The notes beneath the pieces were generated by a model, which saw only the letters and a list, made by a program, of their open reading frames with translations, made no database searches and was not told the origin of the DNA. 64,000 nucleotides of DNA, taken from positions 1 through 64,000 of the forward strand of contig NZ_JACHFD010000019.1 of NCBI RefSeq assembly GCF_014201715.1, given 5' to 3'. Shown one piece after another: positions 45,119-54,906 of this stretch. This stretch comes from Haloferula luteola (GTDB lineage Bacteria > Verrucomicrobiota > Verrucomicrobiia > Verrucomicrobiales > Akkermansiaceae). Position 1 is the first letter of the stretch; the number at the start of each line of letters is the position of its first letter. A program made the translations under genes and the position numbers.

Positions 45119-45547
45119 ATGAAGACCCTTATCGAACCCTACCTCAACCTCGGCGGACGCTGCGACGAAGCCGTTGCATTCTATCAATCCAAACTCGGCG
45201 CTGTGCTGGAAATGCGCATGACCTTCGGCGAAAGCCCCGAGGCCCCGCCCATGCCACTGCCCGATGGATGGGCCGACAAGGTGATGCACTGCTCCTTCCT
45301 CATCGGAGAATCCCGTGTCATGGCCTCTGACGGCTGCGGAGCAGAGCCGGAAACCATTCAAGGCGTCTCCCTCTCCTTGACGCTTCCTGATGAGTCTTCC
45401 GCTCGCCAGGCCTTTACCGATCTCGCGGAGAATGGAGAGGTCTTCATGCCCATCGGGCCGACCTTCTGGTCGCCTTGCTTTGGCATGGTCCAGGATGCCT
45501 ACGGCGTTCGTTGGATGGTCACCGTCCCGCCAACTTCTGTATCCTGA
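45119..45547 (+). CDS. VOC family protein (PhnB-like)
   Basis: 142 residues of PhnB/glyoxalase-type sequence: IEPYLNLGGRCDEAVAFYQSKLGAVLEMRMTFGE at the start and a paired second module ending in FGMVQDAYGVRWMV. Three base pairs separate it from the tetR gene. PhnB-like VOC proteins lack known activity. The operon context (with SRPBCC and another VOC gene) suggests binding or detoxification of a small organic ligand. Confidence 0.85.
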   Translation: MKTLIEPYLNLGGRCDEAVAFYQSKLGAVLEMRMTFGESPEAPPMPLPDGWADKVMHCSFLIGESRVMASDGCGAEPETIQGVSLSLTLPDESSARQAFTDLAENGEVFMPIGPTFWSPCFGMVQDAYGVRWMVTVPPTSVS

Positions 45548-45552
45548 AGAGC

Positions 45553-46008
45553 ATGTCCTACGATCTTTCCATAACTCGCGATGTCGACGTGCCTCGCGAG
45601 AAGCTCTTCCATTGTTGGACGGATGCCAAGCTGCTCGACGAGTGGTTTTGCCCTCGGCCCTATCGCACCCGCCATACCGTCATCGAGCCCGTCCCCGGAG
45701 GTCGCTTCGAGACGGAAATCTTCGGTCCTGAAGGCGACGCCTTTCCCAACATCGGCGTGTTCCTTGAAGTTGTTGAAAACGAGCGGCTGGTCACAACCGA
45801 TTTCTATCGCAGTGGTTGGTTCCCCAATCCCGAGCCCTTCATGACCGCAATCGTCGAATTCGAGGACCTTGGCAGCGGCCGAACCCGCTACACCGCAACC
45901 GCCCGCCATGCCTCCGAGGACATCATGAAAAAACACGAGGCCATGGGCTTCACGGCTGGCTGGAATGCCGCCCTCGACCAACTCATCGAACTTGCCCAAT
46001 CCCTATGA
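45553..46008 (+). CDS. SRPBCC/AHSA1-family protein
   Basis: 151 residues from ATG 45553. The START-like fold is shown by ITRDVDVPREKLFHCWTDAKLLDEWFCP, VIEPVPGGRFETEI, VVENERLVTTDFY and HEAMGFTAGWNAALDQL. AHSA1-type proteins bind hydrophobic ligands. It lies 5 bp downstream of the VOC gene and its TGA overlaps the next ATG (ATGA). Confidence 0.9.
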   Translation: MSYDLSITRDVDVPREKLFHCWTDAKLLDEWFCPRPYRTRHTVIEPVPGGRFETEIFGPEGDAFPNIGVFLEVVENERLVTTDFYRSGWFPNPEPFMTAIVEFEDLGSGRTRYTATARHASEDIMKKHEAMGFTAGWNAALDQLIELAQSL

Positions 46009-46493
46009 ATCCTAAAATCCAGCCCTGCCTGTGGTTCGACGGAGACGCGGAGGAGGCCATGAACTACTACGTCAACCACCTTCCTGATTCTCACATCGTG
46101 AGCATCGCGAAGTCCCCTGCCGACAACCCTTCAACGGCGGAGGGCGAAGTCCTCACCGTGGAGGCCGTGATTGCCGGGCAGCCATTTCTGGCCCTCAACG
46201 GAGGGCCTGCCTTCAAGTTCACGGAGGCCGTTTCTTTCCAAGTTATTTGCGACGATCAAGCCGAGACCGATCGCCTGTGGGCGGCTCTAACGGCAGACGG
46301 TGGCGAGGAAGTCGCCTGCGGCTGGCTCAAAGACCGCTGGGGCCTGTCCTGGCAAATCGTCCCCCGTCGCCTGCAGGAACTGATCCAACACGCTGACCCC
46401 GATGTCGCCCGCCGTGCGATGCAAGCGATGATGACCATGGTCAAAATTGACATCGCCACCCTCGAAGACGCGGCCCAGGCAACTCCGGATTGA
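46005..46493 (+). CDS. Second VOC protein (PhnB/3-demethylubiquinone-type)
   Basis: 162 residues from ATG 46005 (4-bp overlap). IQPCLWFDGDAEEAMNYYVNHLPDS opens the protein, WGLSWQIVPRRLQELI closes the domain. It is the PhnB-like 3-demethylubiquinone-9 3-methyltransferase-fold family, which in most cases is not a methyltransferase. It is co-transcribed with the SRPBCC gene under the TetR operator. Confidence 0.88.
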   Translation: MNPKIQPCLWFDGDAEEAMNYYVNHLPDSHIVSIAKSPADNPSTAEGEVLTVEAVIAGQPFLALNGGPAFKFTEAVSFQVICDDQAETDRLWAALTADGGEEVACGWLKDRWGLSWQIVPRRLQELIQHADPDVARRAMQAMMTMVKIDIATLEDAAQATPD

Positions 46494-46534
46494 GCCGGAG
46501 CCGTACACGTCGAAGGGCCCCGAACCCGTCCATG

Positions 46535-46564
46535 AAAAGAGCCGCCTGGGATTCCAGGCGGCTC
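46535..46564 (-). terminator. Terminator downstream of sodA
   Basis: GAGCCGCCTGG (46539-46549) and CCAGGCGGCTC (46554-46564) form an 11-bp stem with a 4-base loop. On the minus strand the stem is followed by TTTT (plus-strand AAAA at 46535-46538). It ends the superoxide dismutase transcript and can also block convergent transcription from the VOC operon. Confidence 0.9.
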
Positions 46565-46595
46565 ATATCGATATCGTCGCTTACTAGTCGACGCA

Positions 46596-47216
46596 TCAGC
46601 CAGCGAAGCGCTCGGCCACGGCGTCCCAGTTCACCACATTCCAAAATGCAGAAATGTAGTCGGGGCGGCGGTTTTGATAGTTCAGATAATAAGCGTGTTC
46701 CCACACATCGAGACCCAGCAGCGGCTTGCCCGAGCAACCGGCAATCGCTTCACCCATGCAAGGCGTGTCTTGGTTGGCAGTCGAGCAGACGGCCACCGAA
46801 CCGTCGTCCTTTTTGACCAGCCAGGCCCAGCCGGAACCGAATCGCGTCGCCGCGGCCTTGCCGAAGGCTTCCTTGAAGGCATCGAACGAACCGAAAGCCG
46901 CATCGATCGCTGCGGCAAGATCGCCAGAAGGGGACGAGGCACCCCCCGGGGCGATCACCTTCCAGAAAAGCGAGTGGTTGGCATGACCACCGCCGTTGTT
47001 GCGGACCGCCGTGCGCTTGTCCTCCGGCACGACAGAAAGATCGCCGACCAGTTCGCACAGGCTTTTGTCTTCGAGACCCGTGCCCTCAAGCGCAGCATTC
47101 AAGTTGGTCACGTAGGCATTGTGGTGCTTGCTGTAGTGAATCTCCATGGTGCGCGCGTCGATGTGGGGTTCCAGCGCGTCGTAGGCATAGCCAAGTTCCG
47201 GAAGGGAGTGTGACAT
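46596..47216 (-). CDS. sodA: Superoxide dismutase (Fe/Mn family)
   Basis: 206 residues. The four metal ligands are His27 ([11 protein letters not shown]), His81 ([11 protein letters not shown]), Asp170 and His174 (LDVWEHAYY). It is cytoplasmic and converts superoxide to H2O2 and O2. Mn versus Fe cannot be settled by eye. It is divergent from rmuC, with an efficient terminator at its 3' end. Confidence 0.95.
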   Translation of the reverse strand: MSHSLPELGYAYDALEPHIDARTMEIHYSKHHNAYVTNLNAALEGTGLEDKSLCELVGDLSVVPEDKRTAVRNNGGGHANHSLFWKVIAPGGASSPSGDLAAAIDAAFGSFDAFKEAFGKAAATRFGSGWAWLVKKDDGSVAVCSTANQDTPCMGEAIAGCSGKPLLGLDVWEHAYYLNYQNRRPDYISAFWNVVNWDAVAERFAG

Positions 47217-47322
47217 GGTGGTAATTGGTTAGATTTGCGTCGAGCGGCCCTGAAGGTTAGTCGGGATGGCCGCGTGGGCAGCGCCACGATGGCTCGGACC
47301 GCCGAGTCCGCAAGGAACAATC

Positions 47323-48771
47323 ATGATCGCCGCCCTTCCCGAAAATCTCGAGCCCTTCCTCCCTTGGATTCTCAGCGCCGCAGGAGGCGTCACCCTCGGT
47401 GGGTTGATCACCTTTCTGGCCCTCCGACCGCGTCGCACCCGCCTGGAGGAACAAGTGAAAGCGGAAGTCCGGCGCACTGCGGAACTCGAAGCCTCCCTCG
47501 CCCGCCTCACTTCCGGCATCGAAGAAAGAGACCGTGAGGAGCGCACCTTGCGGACCCAGCTCACCGAGGCGCGCACTCGACTTGAAGGTGAAGTTCGTTC
47601 GGCGCAGGAAAAACAAGCCCTGCTCGAACGCGCCGAAAATCGCCTTTCCCACACCTTCAAGGCACTCTCCGCCGACGCACTGCGTTCGACGACCGAGCAA
47701 TTCCTCCACCTCGCCAAGCAATCCCTTGGGGCTCAACAAGAAGTCGCTCGGGGAGATTTGGAAAAACGTCGCGAAGCCATCGCGAAGCTCGTCCAGCCGG
47801 TCGCCGAATCCCTCAACCAATTTCAGGGCCGCGTCCGCGAAATCGAACTCGCCCGAGAAGGTGCCTACGCCGAGCTGAGGACCCAGGTCCAAGCCTTGTC
47901 GGAAACCCAGCTCGGACTGCAACGCGAAACGGCTCAACTGGTAAAAGCCCTGCGCCAACCCAGCGGACGCGGTCAGTGGGGGGAAATGCAACTGCGCCGA
48001 GTCGTGGAAATGGCCGGCATGCAAGAGCATTGCGATTTTCAAATCCAAGCCAGCACCACCAACGACGAAGGCCGCCAACTGCGCCCCGACCTCGTCGTCC
48101 GCCTCCCCGGAGAACGCAGCATCGTTGTCGACGCCAAAACCCCCATGGACGCCTACCTCGATGCCATGGAAGCTCAGGATGAGACCCAGCGCGAGGAAGC
48201 TCTGACCCGCCACGCCCGACAGGTGCGCTCCCACATCGGGCAGCTCGCATCCAAGAAATACACGGCCCAATTCGAGCAAGCGCCCGAATTTACGGTCCTC
48301 TTTCTCCCCAGCGAGGCCTTCTTCTCCGCAGCCCTTGCCAGCGACCCAGGCCTCATCGAACGCGGCGTCGAAAATCACATCATCCTCGCCACACCCACCA
48401 CCCTCATCGCTCTCTTGCGCGCTGTTGCCTACGGCTGGCGCCAAGTCGCCCTGTCCGACAACGCGAAAGTGATTTGGAAACTTGGCCAAACTCTGCACGA
48501 CCGGCTCGCGAAACTCAGCGAGCATTTCGCCAAATTGGGCAAATCTCTCGACGCCGCCGTCTCCCACTACAATGCCGCCGTGGGCTCCTACGAATCCCGC
48601 GTGCTCACCACCGCCCGCCGATTTGAAGATTTGCAAGCTGCTCCGGAGGGCCAGCATTTGGCGGAAATCACCCCCCTCGAAAAAAGGGCCCGGGAACCCG
48701 CGACCTCGGCCGCCGATGCCCCCTCCCATGCAGGAGCGGCCAACGACCTCCGGGCAGCCCTGGGCGAGTGA
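47323..48771 (+). CDS. rmuC: RmuC-family DNA recombination protein
   Basis: A 482-residue protein from ATG 47323. One N-terminal membrane helix (about 10-30), a long coiled coil rich in Glu/Arg/Gln (about 35-200), then the RmuC domain: [40 protein letters not shown] (PD-D/ExK nuclease-like core) and [12 protein letters not shown]. RmuC limits inversions at inverted repeats in E. coli and cleaves damaged DNA. Confidence 0.93.
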   Translation: MIAALPENLEPFLPWILSAAGGVTLGGLITFLALRPRRTRLEEQVKAEVRRTAELEASLARLTSGIEERDREERTLRTQLTEARTRLEGEVRSAQEKQALLERAENRLSHTFKALSADALRSTTEQFLHLAKQSLGAQQEVARGDLEKRREAIAKLVQPVAESLNQFQGRVREIELAREGAYAELRTQVQALSETQLGLQRETAQLVKALRQPSGRGQWGEMQLRRVVEMAGMQEHCDFQIQASTTNDEGRQLRPDLVVRLPGERSIVVDAKTPMDAYLDAMEAQDETQREEALTRHARQVRSHIGQLASKKYTAQFEQAPEFTVLFLPSEAFFSAALASDPGLIERGVENHIILATPTTLIALLRAVAYGWRQVALSDNAKVIWKLGQTLHDRLAKLSEHFAKLGKSLDAAVSHYNAAVGSYESRVLTTARRFEDLQAAPEGQHLAEITPLEKRAREPATSAADAPSHAGAANDLRAALGE

Positions 48772-48801
48772 CCCTCGGTGAGCCTCCCCTCGCCCTCCTC
48801 C

Positions 48802-49422
48802 TCAATCCAGAATCATACCGTGTTCCAGGTCGCGCAACTCGCGCCGCAGATTCCAGCACGCCATCGCTTCCCGCGCTTGAAACACCGGAGTTCGATAAAT
48901 CGGTCCTCGCAGGCATTGCTCTAAAATCCGACCTCTGCCCTCACAGAAATCCGCCGCCGACACGTGGGCATACTCTCTCCGAATCTGTCTCCGATAATCG
49001 TCATATCGGGATCGCCCTTCGCTGAGAATCGCCAAATCGATGTCCACCATGCGCTGTTCCAGCGGATCCTTCCCCGGTCCACGGCGGATGTCGGTCACGA
49101 GGATCAGATTTCGGATGACCCACGCTTCATCCCTCGGCAGTTGAGGCGCAATGTGCGCATCAAACCATTCCGCACTTCGCAGTTCGTTGTCACTGGCATG
49201 GACGTCATAGACCACATCATGGAACCAGACGGCACCCTCGATTCGCCAGTCCCCTCCAAAAGACCGATCAAGGCATTTCACCGACGATCGCAGATGGTCG
49301 AAGTTATGATAATGCCGACCCGGGGCCCCGTAGGCACCGATCACTTGATCCAGCCGTTCCTCGCGCAACTCCGGTGAGAAGCCGCGATCATTCAGCCATT
49401 TTTCCAATCGTTCGATACTCAT
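48802..49422 (-). CDS. HD-domain phosphohydrolase-like protein
   Basis: A 206-residue protein read from ATG 49422 (a TTG at 49425 also exists). The HD-type metal site is visible: RHYHNFDHL, the HD doublet in VWFHDVVYD, and a later Asp (MVDIDLAIL). Members of this uncharacterised HD family are predicted metal-dependent phosphohydrolases. It is convergent with rmuC, 30 bp away. Confidence 0.83.
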   Translation of the reverse strand: MSIERLEKWLNDRGFSPELREERLDQVIGAYGAPGRHYHNFDHLRSSVKCLDRSFGGDWRIEGAVWFHDVVYDVHASDNELRSAEWFDAHIAPQLPRDEAWVIRNLILVTDIRRGPGKDPLEQRMVDIDLAILSEGRSRYDDYRRQIRREYAHVSAADFCEGRGRILEQCLRGPIYRTPVFQAREAMACWNLRRELRDLEHGMILD

Positions 49423-49838
49423 CAATGGGTTTTCTTAAAGACCATAGGGGGGGAATCTCCGAGCCTCAGATCCTTCAGGGAGAATTCGAATTTCGATCCC
49501 ATGCTGGGAACTCCATCGCTGACTGTTCCTTAGGAATATCGGCACACCGATCACGCCGCTTTCCCTTCCATGCGTTCGTCGGCAAGCCGGGTTGGACTCG
49601 TTCATTTCGACCGCGCAACCCCTCCCCCACGGCCCGATATGCCCATGTCGAACCATCCCCATTGCGGGCCGGTCGGGACCACTGGGAAGCATGCATCAGC
49701 TCATCGATCTTGCCGAGTTGAAAGGTTTCCAAAAACATGGCGGAACCCTGCCTCTTTCGCCCCGCTTTTGACGATTCCAACTGTTGGAGGAGTTTATAGC
49801 ATCCCATCCCTCCCCTGAGTATGCTAGCCTCCGCCACG
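49423..49838. other. 416-bp region without a convincing gene
   Basis: Several open frames cross this stretch on both strands, but none has a recognisable domain and codon use looks random. No strong hairpin or repeat stands out. It probably contains the promoters of the HD gene (minus) and of the membrane protein gene at 49839 (plus). Confidence 0.4.
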
Positions 49839-51002
49839 ATGAAACGATGGTGCCTGCTTTTGGTGTCTCTTGCGGTCCTGCTTCTTCCCCTTTCCGCAGC
49901 CGAGGAGAAAGCCGACCCACGCCCTCCAGGTGTCAGCTTGGCACAAGGCATCACCGAAATCACAGGCGTCGCCATTTCTCCATTGCTTGGCGTCTCTGCC
50001 GTCGGGAGTTGGACCTACTACCAAACACCACCTGACCAGCGTGCGGATCTCGCCTGGTACTGCCAGCCCTGGGCCTGGTGCAGTGGCTTCGTCATCCTCT
50101 CGCTCTGCTTTCTCAAGGACGCCCTCGGCACGGCTGTTCCCGGAATCCTCAAAAAGCCCTTCGATCTGGCCGAGCTTTTCGAGAACAAAGCCAGCGCCTT
50201 GGTTGCCAGCGCGGCCTTTGTCCCTCTCGTCGCCGCCGAAATGGCGCGGGCTCAGGGCCCTGTCGAAGTCCCTACCGCCACCTTGGGCTGGCCTCTTGTC
50301 GCCGCCTTGGATCCAGCTTGGGTGACCGTCCCCGCCGCCGTGATTGCCTTTGCTCTCGTGTGGGTTTGCAGCCACACGGTCAACGTCCTGATCCTTCTCT
50401 CCCCCTTTTCATCCGTCGATACTCTCCTGAAACTCGCGCGTACCACCGCTCTGGCACTGGTCGCAATCGCCTACGCGATCGCTCCTTGGCTTGGCCTTCT
50501 GGTCTGCTGCGGCATTCTACTCGCCGCCCTGTGGTTCGCTCCCTCTGCCATCCGGCTCATGATCTTCGGCACCCGGCTCGCAGGGGATCTGGTGTGGTCT
50601 TCCCACAGTCGACGCCGAGCCGAGCCCTCCCAGCCACACGCATTTCTGCTGCGCAAGATCGCGGGGCTCCCGAGTCGTATCGGTGGACGCGTGGTCAAAT
50701 CATCCACAGGACAACTCGAATTCCGCACCCGCCGTGGCTTCCTCGGCCCCGAAAAGTGTGTTGCCCTCCCCTCTGGACGACACGAGCTGGCAAAGGGCCT
50801 GCTCATGCCCGTTCTCCTCACCCTCGATAATGACGGGCAAGAAAGCCGCACCTTACTCCTCCTGCCTCGCTACCGAGGACAGGAGAATCATGTGGCCGAT
50901 GCCCTAGAACTCCATGCGGTGCGCGACCCCGCTTGGTCCCGCGGGTGGACCGCAGTCCGCTCCTGGTGGCGCGAACTCTCCGGTCGCCCGCTCGCCCGCT
51001 GA
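49839..51002 (+). CDS. Integral membrane protein of unknown function
   Basis: 387 residues from ATG 49839, with a signal-like first segment. It has several hydrophobic segments (about 85-105, 130-150, 165-190, 200-235). The loop GITEITGVAISPLLGVSAVGSWTYY suggests similarity to DUF4126, but this is weak. The last 130 residues are hydrophilic and beta-rich with Arg. It has no clear operon partner. Confidence 0.55.
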   Translation: MKRWCLLLVSLAVLLLPLSAAEEKADPRPPGVSLAQGITEITGVAISPLLGVSAVGSWTYYQTPPDQRADLAWYCQPWAWCSGFVILSLCFLKDALGTAVPGILKKPFDLAELFENKASALVASAAFVPLVAAEMARAQGPVEVPTATLGWPLVAALDPAWVTVPAAVIAFALVWVCSHTVNVLILLSPFSSVDTLLKLARTTALALVAIAYAIAPWLGLLVCCGILLAALWFAPSAIRLMIFGTRLAGDLVWSSHSRRRAEPSQPHAFLLRKIAGLPSRIGGRVVKSSTGQLEFRTRRGFLGPEKCVALPSGRHELAKGLLMPVLLTLDNDGQESRTLLLLPRYRGQENHVADALELHAVRDPAWSRGWTAVRSWWRELSGRPLAR

Positions 51003-51045
51003 GGCCGATTCCCAGCCCCGCAGGCACGCCAAATTCGAGCGAAAC

Positions 51046-52725
51046 TCAACGTTGCCCACCCGGGCCGCGATCGTAGTCGAGAACGAAACGCTTTCCTCGA
51101 AGATTCATGCGGCCTGCCATCTCAATCAATTGCCCCGCGAACTCTTCGGCGACGTCGATCCGACAGTGCTTGTCGAACAACTTCACATGGCCAATCGCCC
51201 CCTGGGGCAATCCAGCTTCATTGTAAAACATGCCAATCAGGTCGCCCACGCGGACTCCCGAGCGTTTCCCTAGAGAACAGAACAATGGCACCATATCGCC
51301 ATCCACAGGCGGCCCAGCCGACCGCTCCCGCCGCTGACGGGGTTCCCGCGGCTCTCTTGGCTCACGTCGGTCCCGACGCTGACGACGGTCGGCAGGATCC
51401 TCACGGTCCTCCTGAATCTCGCTGAACTCTCTTCCCCCTTCTTCGCGCAACATCGCGAACAAAGCACTGACCACATCCGTTGGAGTAAAGCCCTGCTCCA
51501 AAAGCCGATCCAGCTGTTGTTCAAAGGACGGGAAATCGGCGGCACCCAGCCGATCCTTCAGTTGCTCAAAGAGACGATCCGCCAAACGCCCTTCCACCAC
51601 TTCTTGGGAAGGTACCCGCTCGCGGCGCACAGGATGGCGGGTGTACCGCTCGATCATCTCCAAGCGGTGGAGCTCCCGCCCAAATACGAACGATACCGCC
51701 CGGCCACTTCGCCCGGCCCGCCCTGTCCGGCCAATCCGGTGCACGTAATCCTCGGGATCTTGCGGGAGATCGTAATTGATCACCAAATCGATCTCATCAA
51801 TGTCCAACCCGCGGGCCGCCACGTCGGTAGCGACCAGAACCTCCACGATCCCATCACGGAATCGCTTCAGCACGCGCTCGCGCATTTGCTGGGTGATATC
51901 GCCATGCAGGCGATCCACGGCATAGCCGCGCGCCAACAATGCCTCGGTGCACTCATCGACCGAACGCTTGGTATTGCAGAAAATGATCGAGAGCCGAGCC
52001 GGTTCGATATCGAGCAGGCGCGACACCACCTCGACCTTCGAACGTTCGCGAACCTCATAGGCACACTGGTCGATCGTCGACACAGTCTTTGCCTGCTGTT
52101 CGATCTGAACCGTCTCCGGTTCCCGTCCGAAGCGGTCGATCAACGACCGCACCTGACGATTCATCGTCGCCGAGAAAAACAAGGTCTGCCGATCCTCCGG
52201 CATGTCCGCCAAGAGCGTCTCCATGTCTTCGCGGAAGCCCATATCCAGCATCCGATCCGCCTCATCCAATACCACCATGCGAATTCCGCGTGGATCGAGG
52301 GAGCCCCTCCTCAGGTGATCAAGCACTCGCCCGGGAGTTCCAACCACCACATGGGCACCCTGACGCAACGCCCGGAACTGCCGATCGATCGGAGCACCGC
52401 CATAAACAGGTACCGCCCGCAGACCGCGCATTTCTGAACCCAAGCGGTGAACCTCTTCACACACTTGGTGAGCCAGCTCACGGGTGGGGCAAAGCACGAT
52501 CGCCTGCGGCGACAGCTCTTGCAGATTGATCCGCGCCAATACTGGCAGCGTAAAGGCCGCCGTCTTGCCCGAACCCGTTTGCGACAAGCCGACGAGATCG
52601 CTGCCCGTCAAAGCGGGAGGAATCGACAAAGCCTGAATGGGCGAAGGCCGTTCAAATCCGAGGGACTCGACAGCAGCGAGAAGAGGAGCCGGCAAGCCCA
52701 GCTCGGAAAATGGAGGCGTGTCCAT
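51046..52725 (-). CDS. DEAD-box RNA helicase
   Basis: A 559-residue helicase. Q motif (GFERPSPIQ), motif I (AQTGSGKT-like [10 protein letters not shown]), DEAD (VLDEADRML), SAT (FFSATM), motif VI ([13 protein letters not shown]). A basic, Arg-rich linker (about 450-490) leads to a DbpA/RNA-binding domain (about 490-555). It resembles CshA/DeaD; it unwinds structured RNA for ribosome assembly or cold adaptation. Stand-alone gene. Confidence 0.93.
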   Translation of the reverse strand: MDTPPFSELGLPAPLLAAVESLGFERPSPIQALSIPPALTGSDLVGLSQTGSGKTAAFTLPVLARINLQELSPQAIVLCPTRELAHQVCEEVHRLGSEMRGLRAVPVYGGAPIDRQFRALRQGAHVVVGTPGRVLDHLRRGSLDPRGIRMVVLDEADRMLDMGFREDMETLLADMPEDRQTLFFSATMNRQVRSLIDRFGREPETVQIEQQAKTVSTIDQCAYEVRERSKVEVVSRLLDIEPARLSIIFCNTKRSVDECTEALLARGYAVDRLHGDITQQMRERVLKRFRDGIVEVLVATDVAARGLDIDEIDLVINYDLPQDPEDYVHRIGRTGRAGRSGRAVSFVFGRELHRLEMIERYTRHPVRRERVPSQEVVEGRLADRLFEQLKDRLGAADFPSFEQQLDRLLEQGFTPTDVVSALFAMLREEGGREFSEIQEDREDPADRRQRRDRREPREPREPRQRRERSAGPPVDGDMVPLFCSLGKRSGVRVGDLIGMFYNEAGLPQGAIGHVKLFDKHCRIDVAEEFAGQLIEMAGRMNLRGKRFVLDYDRGPGGQR

Positions 52726-52835
52726 AAGAAGAAAAGCCGCCGGTTCAAAAATCAGGCTTGGCGCCGCGGCGGAGGCGGACCCTGAGGGCTTTCCTGCCCT
52801 TCGTGCAAGCCGCGAATTGCGAAATTCTCAGGCAT

Positions 52836-53294
52836 TTACCAACTCCCCCCTCGCAACGGCGGCGGAACATGATCCTCCGAATCCGCCAGGCTGCATTGCG
52901 CAAACAACGCTCCATCCGCCGGAAACACTGTCGGCACCGCCACTTCGTAGAGACCTCCAGTCGGGCATGCCCCTCCTCCGGTCAGCAGTTCATACAAGTG
53001 CTCCGATATGAACTCCCGCGCATACAAGTGCTCAGAGATTGAGCGCGTCTGACCTTCGATCGGAGCGAGATCGCCGGGAGCATATCCATAGAGGTTTTGA
53101 TACGACCGGACGCTTTTCTGGATGTTCGAAAGATCAAGAATGCAACAGGCACGATCCGTTCCCAAAATCCATCCACGCGCTCCAAACATCATGATGGAGA
53201 GCATCGAAAGCAAAACAAGCATAACGACGGTGAGCTCGACGAGGGACATCCCTCGGGGAGACGGCATCCGCCGCGCGTGGCATGCGGCAGTCAT
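52836..53294 (-). CDS. Type II secretion/type IV pilin-like protein
   Basis: About 152 residues. The leader MTAACHARRMPSPRG ends at a prepilin peptidase site (G before MSLVE), with the conserved Glu5, then a hydrophobic helix LTVVMLVLLSML. The mature globular part has few Cys and ends GGSW. Other start codons at 53267 are possible. It may be a minor pseudopilin. A short direct repeat (EHLY..., encoded by ATACAAGTGCTC) lies in the middle. Confidence 0.75.
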   Translation of the reverse strand: MTAACHARRMPSPRGMSLVELTVVMLVLLSMLSIMMFGARGWILGTDRACCILDLSNIQKSVRSYQNLYGYAPGDLAPIEGQTRSISEHLYAREFISEHLYELLTGGGACPTGGLYEVAVPTVFPADGALFAQCSLADSEDHVPPPLRGGSW

Positions 53295-53409
53295 GTGACG
53301 AAGGGGGAGATGGGTGGGGAGAAATCGCCTCCTAGGAGGGAATCCGGGGAACAAGGCGGAAACTACCACCCCTTCTTCATCTGACGATCCCGCAATCGCG
53401 TGAGTTCCA

Positions 53410-54309
53410 TCAACTTCCGGAGAGCGCCTCCGCCCGCCGACGCAATCCTTCCAACACCGCCTTCGCGATCGGTCCCGGCTTGCCCCGCCACAATGCGGCA
53501 ATCTTCAATTCGGGGAAATCAGGCAGCGGAAACATCGTCACTCCCTCGGGCAATTCGGCACCGGGCAAATTCACCCCCAACCCCACCCCGAAGCCACCCG
53601 CCACATACGCCTGGACCAGCTCCATCGTGTTCACCGAAATCCGTGCCGGCCAATGGCATCCCACCTTGGCCAATCCTCTGGCAAAGGACCGCGACAGCGC
53701 CGTCTCATCCGGCGTCCGAATCAAAGGTTGGCTGGCCACGAGTGCCGACAAGCCCCCTTGAGGAACGGGACAACCCGGAGGCAATAGCAAGACCAAGGGC
53801 AATGAGAGAAACACCTCACATTGACTGCCAACGGGAGGCCGACCTTCCAACTCCGTCACCGCCAGATCAAGTTCCTCCCGCTCCAACAACTCCAACACGG
53901 CCTGTTGCCCGGCATCCAGCACCGTCAGCTCAAGCTCCGGGCAAGCAGCCCGAACTTCGGAAAGAACCGCCGGCAAGTGCTCACGCACCACCGTGGCGGG
54001 AGCAGCCAACCGCAAATGCCGCGAGGCCTTCCCTGCCACTCGTTCCGCCACCCCAGCCAGCCCGCCAAAAAACGGCGCCGCAAACTCAAACAATTCCTGG
54101 CCCGCGGGCGTCAGCTGAAATGGTCGCCGCTGAAATAAGCGCACTCCCAATTCTTTTTCCAACTGCGAGATTTGCCCACTGACCGCCGGCTGCTGAATTC
54201 CGTACGGCATCTGCCTCACCGCCGCCGTGATTCCGCCCGACTTCGCCACGTGGTAAAACAACTCAAGGTGATGCAGATTCGGCAGCGGCTGGGGCATGGC
54301 ACCGCCCAT
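53410..54309 (-). CDS. LysR-family regulator (left copy, intact)
   Basis: A 299-residue LTTR. The HTH reads LELFYHVAKSGGITAAVRQMPYGIQQPAVSGQISQLEKELG. The remainder is a substrate-binding domain of normal length. Its first 160 bp are duplicated at 58189-58349. The ancestral neighbour was probably the DUF393 gene, now 4 kb away. No target is known. Confidence 0.9.
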   Translation of the reverse strand: MGGAMPQPLPNLHHLELFYHVAKSGGITAAVRQMPYGIQQPAVSGQISQLEKELGVRLFQRRPFQLTPAGQELFEFAAPFFGGLAGVAERVAGKASRHLRLAAPATVVREHLPAVLSEVRAACPELELTVLDAGQQAVLELLEREELDLAVTELEGRPPVGSQCEVFLSLPLVLLLPPGCPVPQGGLSALVASQPLIRTPDETALSRSFARGLAKVGCHWPARISVNTMELVQAYVAGGFGVGLGVNLPGAELPEGVTMFPLPDFPELKIAALWRGKPGPIAKAVLEGLRRRAEALSGS

Positions 54310-54391
54310 AGCAATTTCCCGATGGTTCCCGCAATCTCAACCCCACTCCCCGCTGGACACCTGAACTTCCACGGCGATCTCTTCTCCATCG
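54149..54391. repeat. 243-bp direct repeat, left copy
   Basis: Identical to 58189-58431 except for three positions: 54217 C/T, 54265 A/G and 54303 C/G (98.8 percent identity). It covers the 5' 161 bp of the LysR gene plus about 82 bp of upstream region, and its right end coincides with the break where the inserted DNA begins. Confidence 0.97.
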
Positions 54392-54906
54392 CTCGCTGAT
54401 GTCCTCGATTCCTTGCGCAAGCGCGCCGACGCTCGCATGCCGGATCCTTTCAAGGCCTTCCCCGAGCTGGCCGACTTCCAGCTCAACACCGGCGACGGCC
54501 ATTTCATCGCCCTCCGCCGCGCACGATCCGCGTCAGTTCGACGGGCGCCGCTTCCCTGTCGGCCACATCTATAGGTTCAACCTCAGCAGTCACACCGCCA
54601 ACCATCTCTGCGTCAGGGACCAGGACGCCTGCCGCCAAGAGCACAACATGCGCGCGCTCAGACGACAGAACCTCGCCGTGGTGCGTCAGGGCGCGCCCAA
54701 GGGCGGGTGGAAACCACCCACTCCGTCGATGCGACCGACCCGGCCAACTGGGGCGTGCGCGCCGACGAAGACGTCACCGACTTCGCCGGCCGCAAAATGA
54801 GGCGGATTGTCTTCCCAAAGAGAGAGGCAAAACCTACGTCTATCTGATCAATTTTCCGCGCAAGGTTCGGCCCAGCGTCATCGCACTGCTCTCCAAAGTT
54901 CACTGA
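54392..54906 (+). pseudogene. IS4-like transposase remnant, 5' part
   Basis: Degraded coding sequence with several frame changes. Recognisable pieces are PDPFKAFPELADFQLNTGDGHF, then FDGRRFPVGHIYRFNLSSHTANHL...EHNMRALRRQNLAVVRQGAPKG, and later VRPSVIALLSKVH before the junction at 54906. Similar segments occur in IS4-family DDE transposases. A stretch of several tens of codons is missing after GAPKG. The 3' part is at 55790. Confidence 0.75.

Noticed and set aside
49475-49975. Open frame of 166 residues on the minus strand
   Set aside because: Overlaps the start of the membrane protein gene and has no recognisable domain or reasonable start.
54322-54399. Short open frame after the left repeat (would be the DUF393 start)
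   Set aside because: If the ATG at 54322 were used it would encode 25 residues only. The likely DUF393 start is the GTG at 58431, so this is non-coding upstream sequence copied with the repeat.
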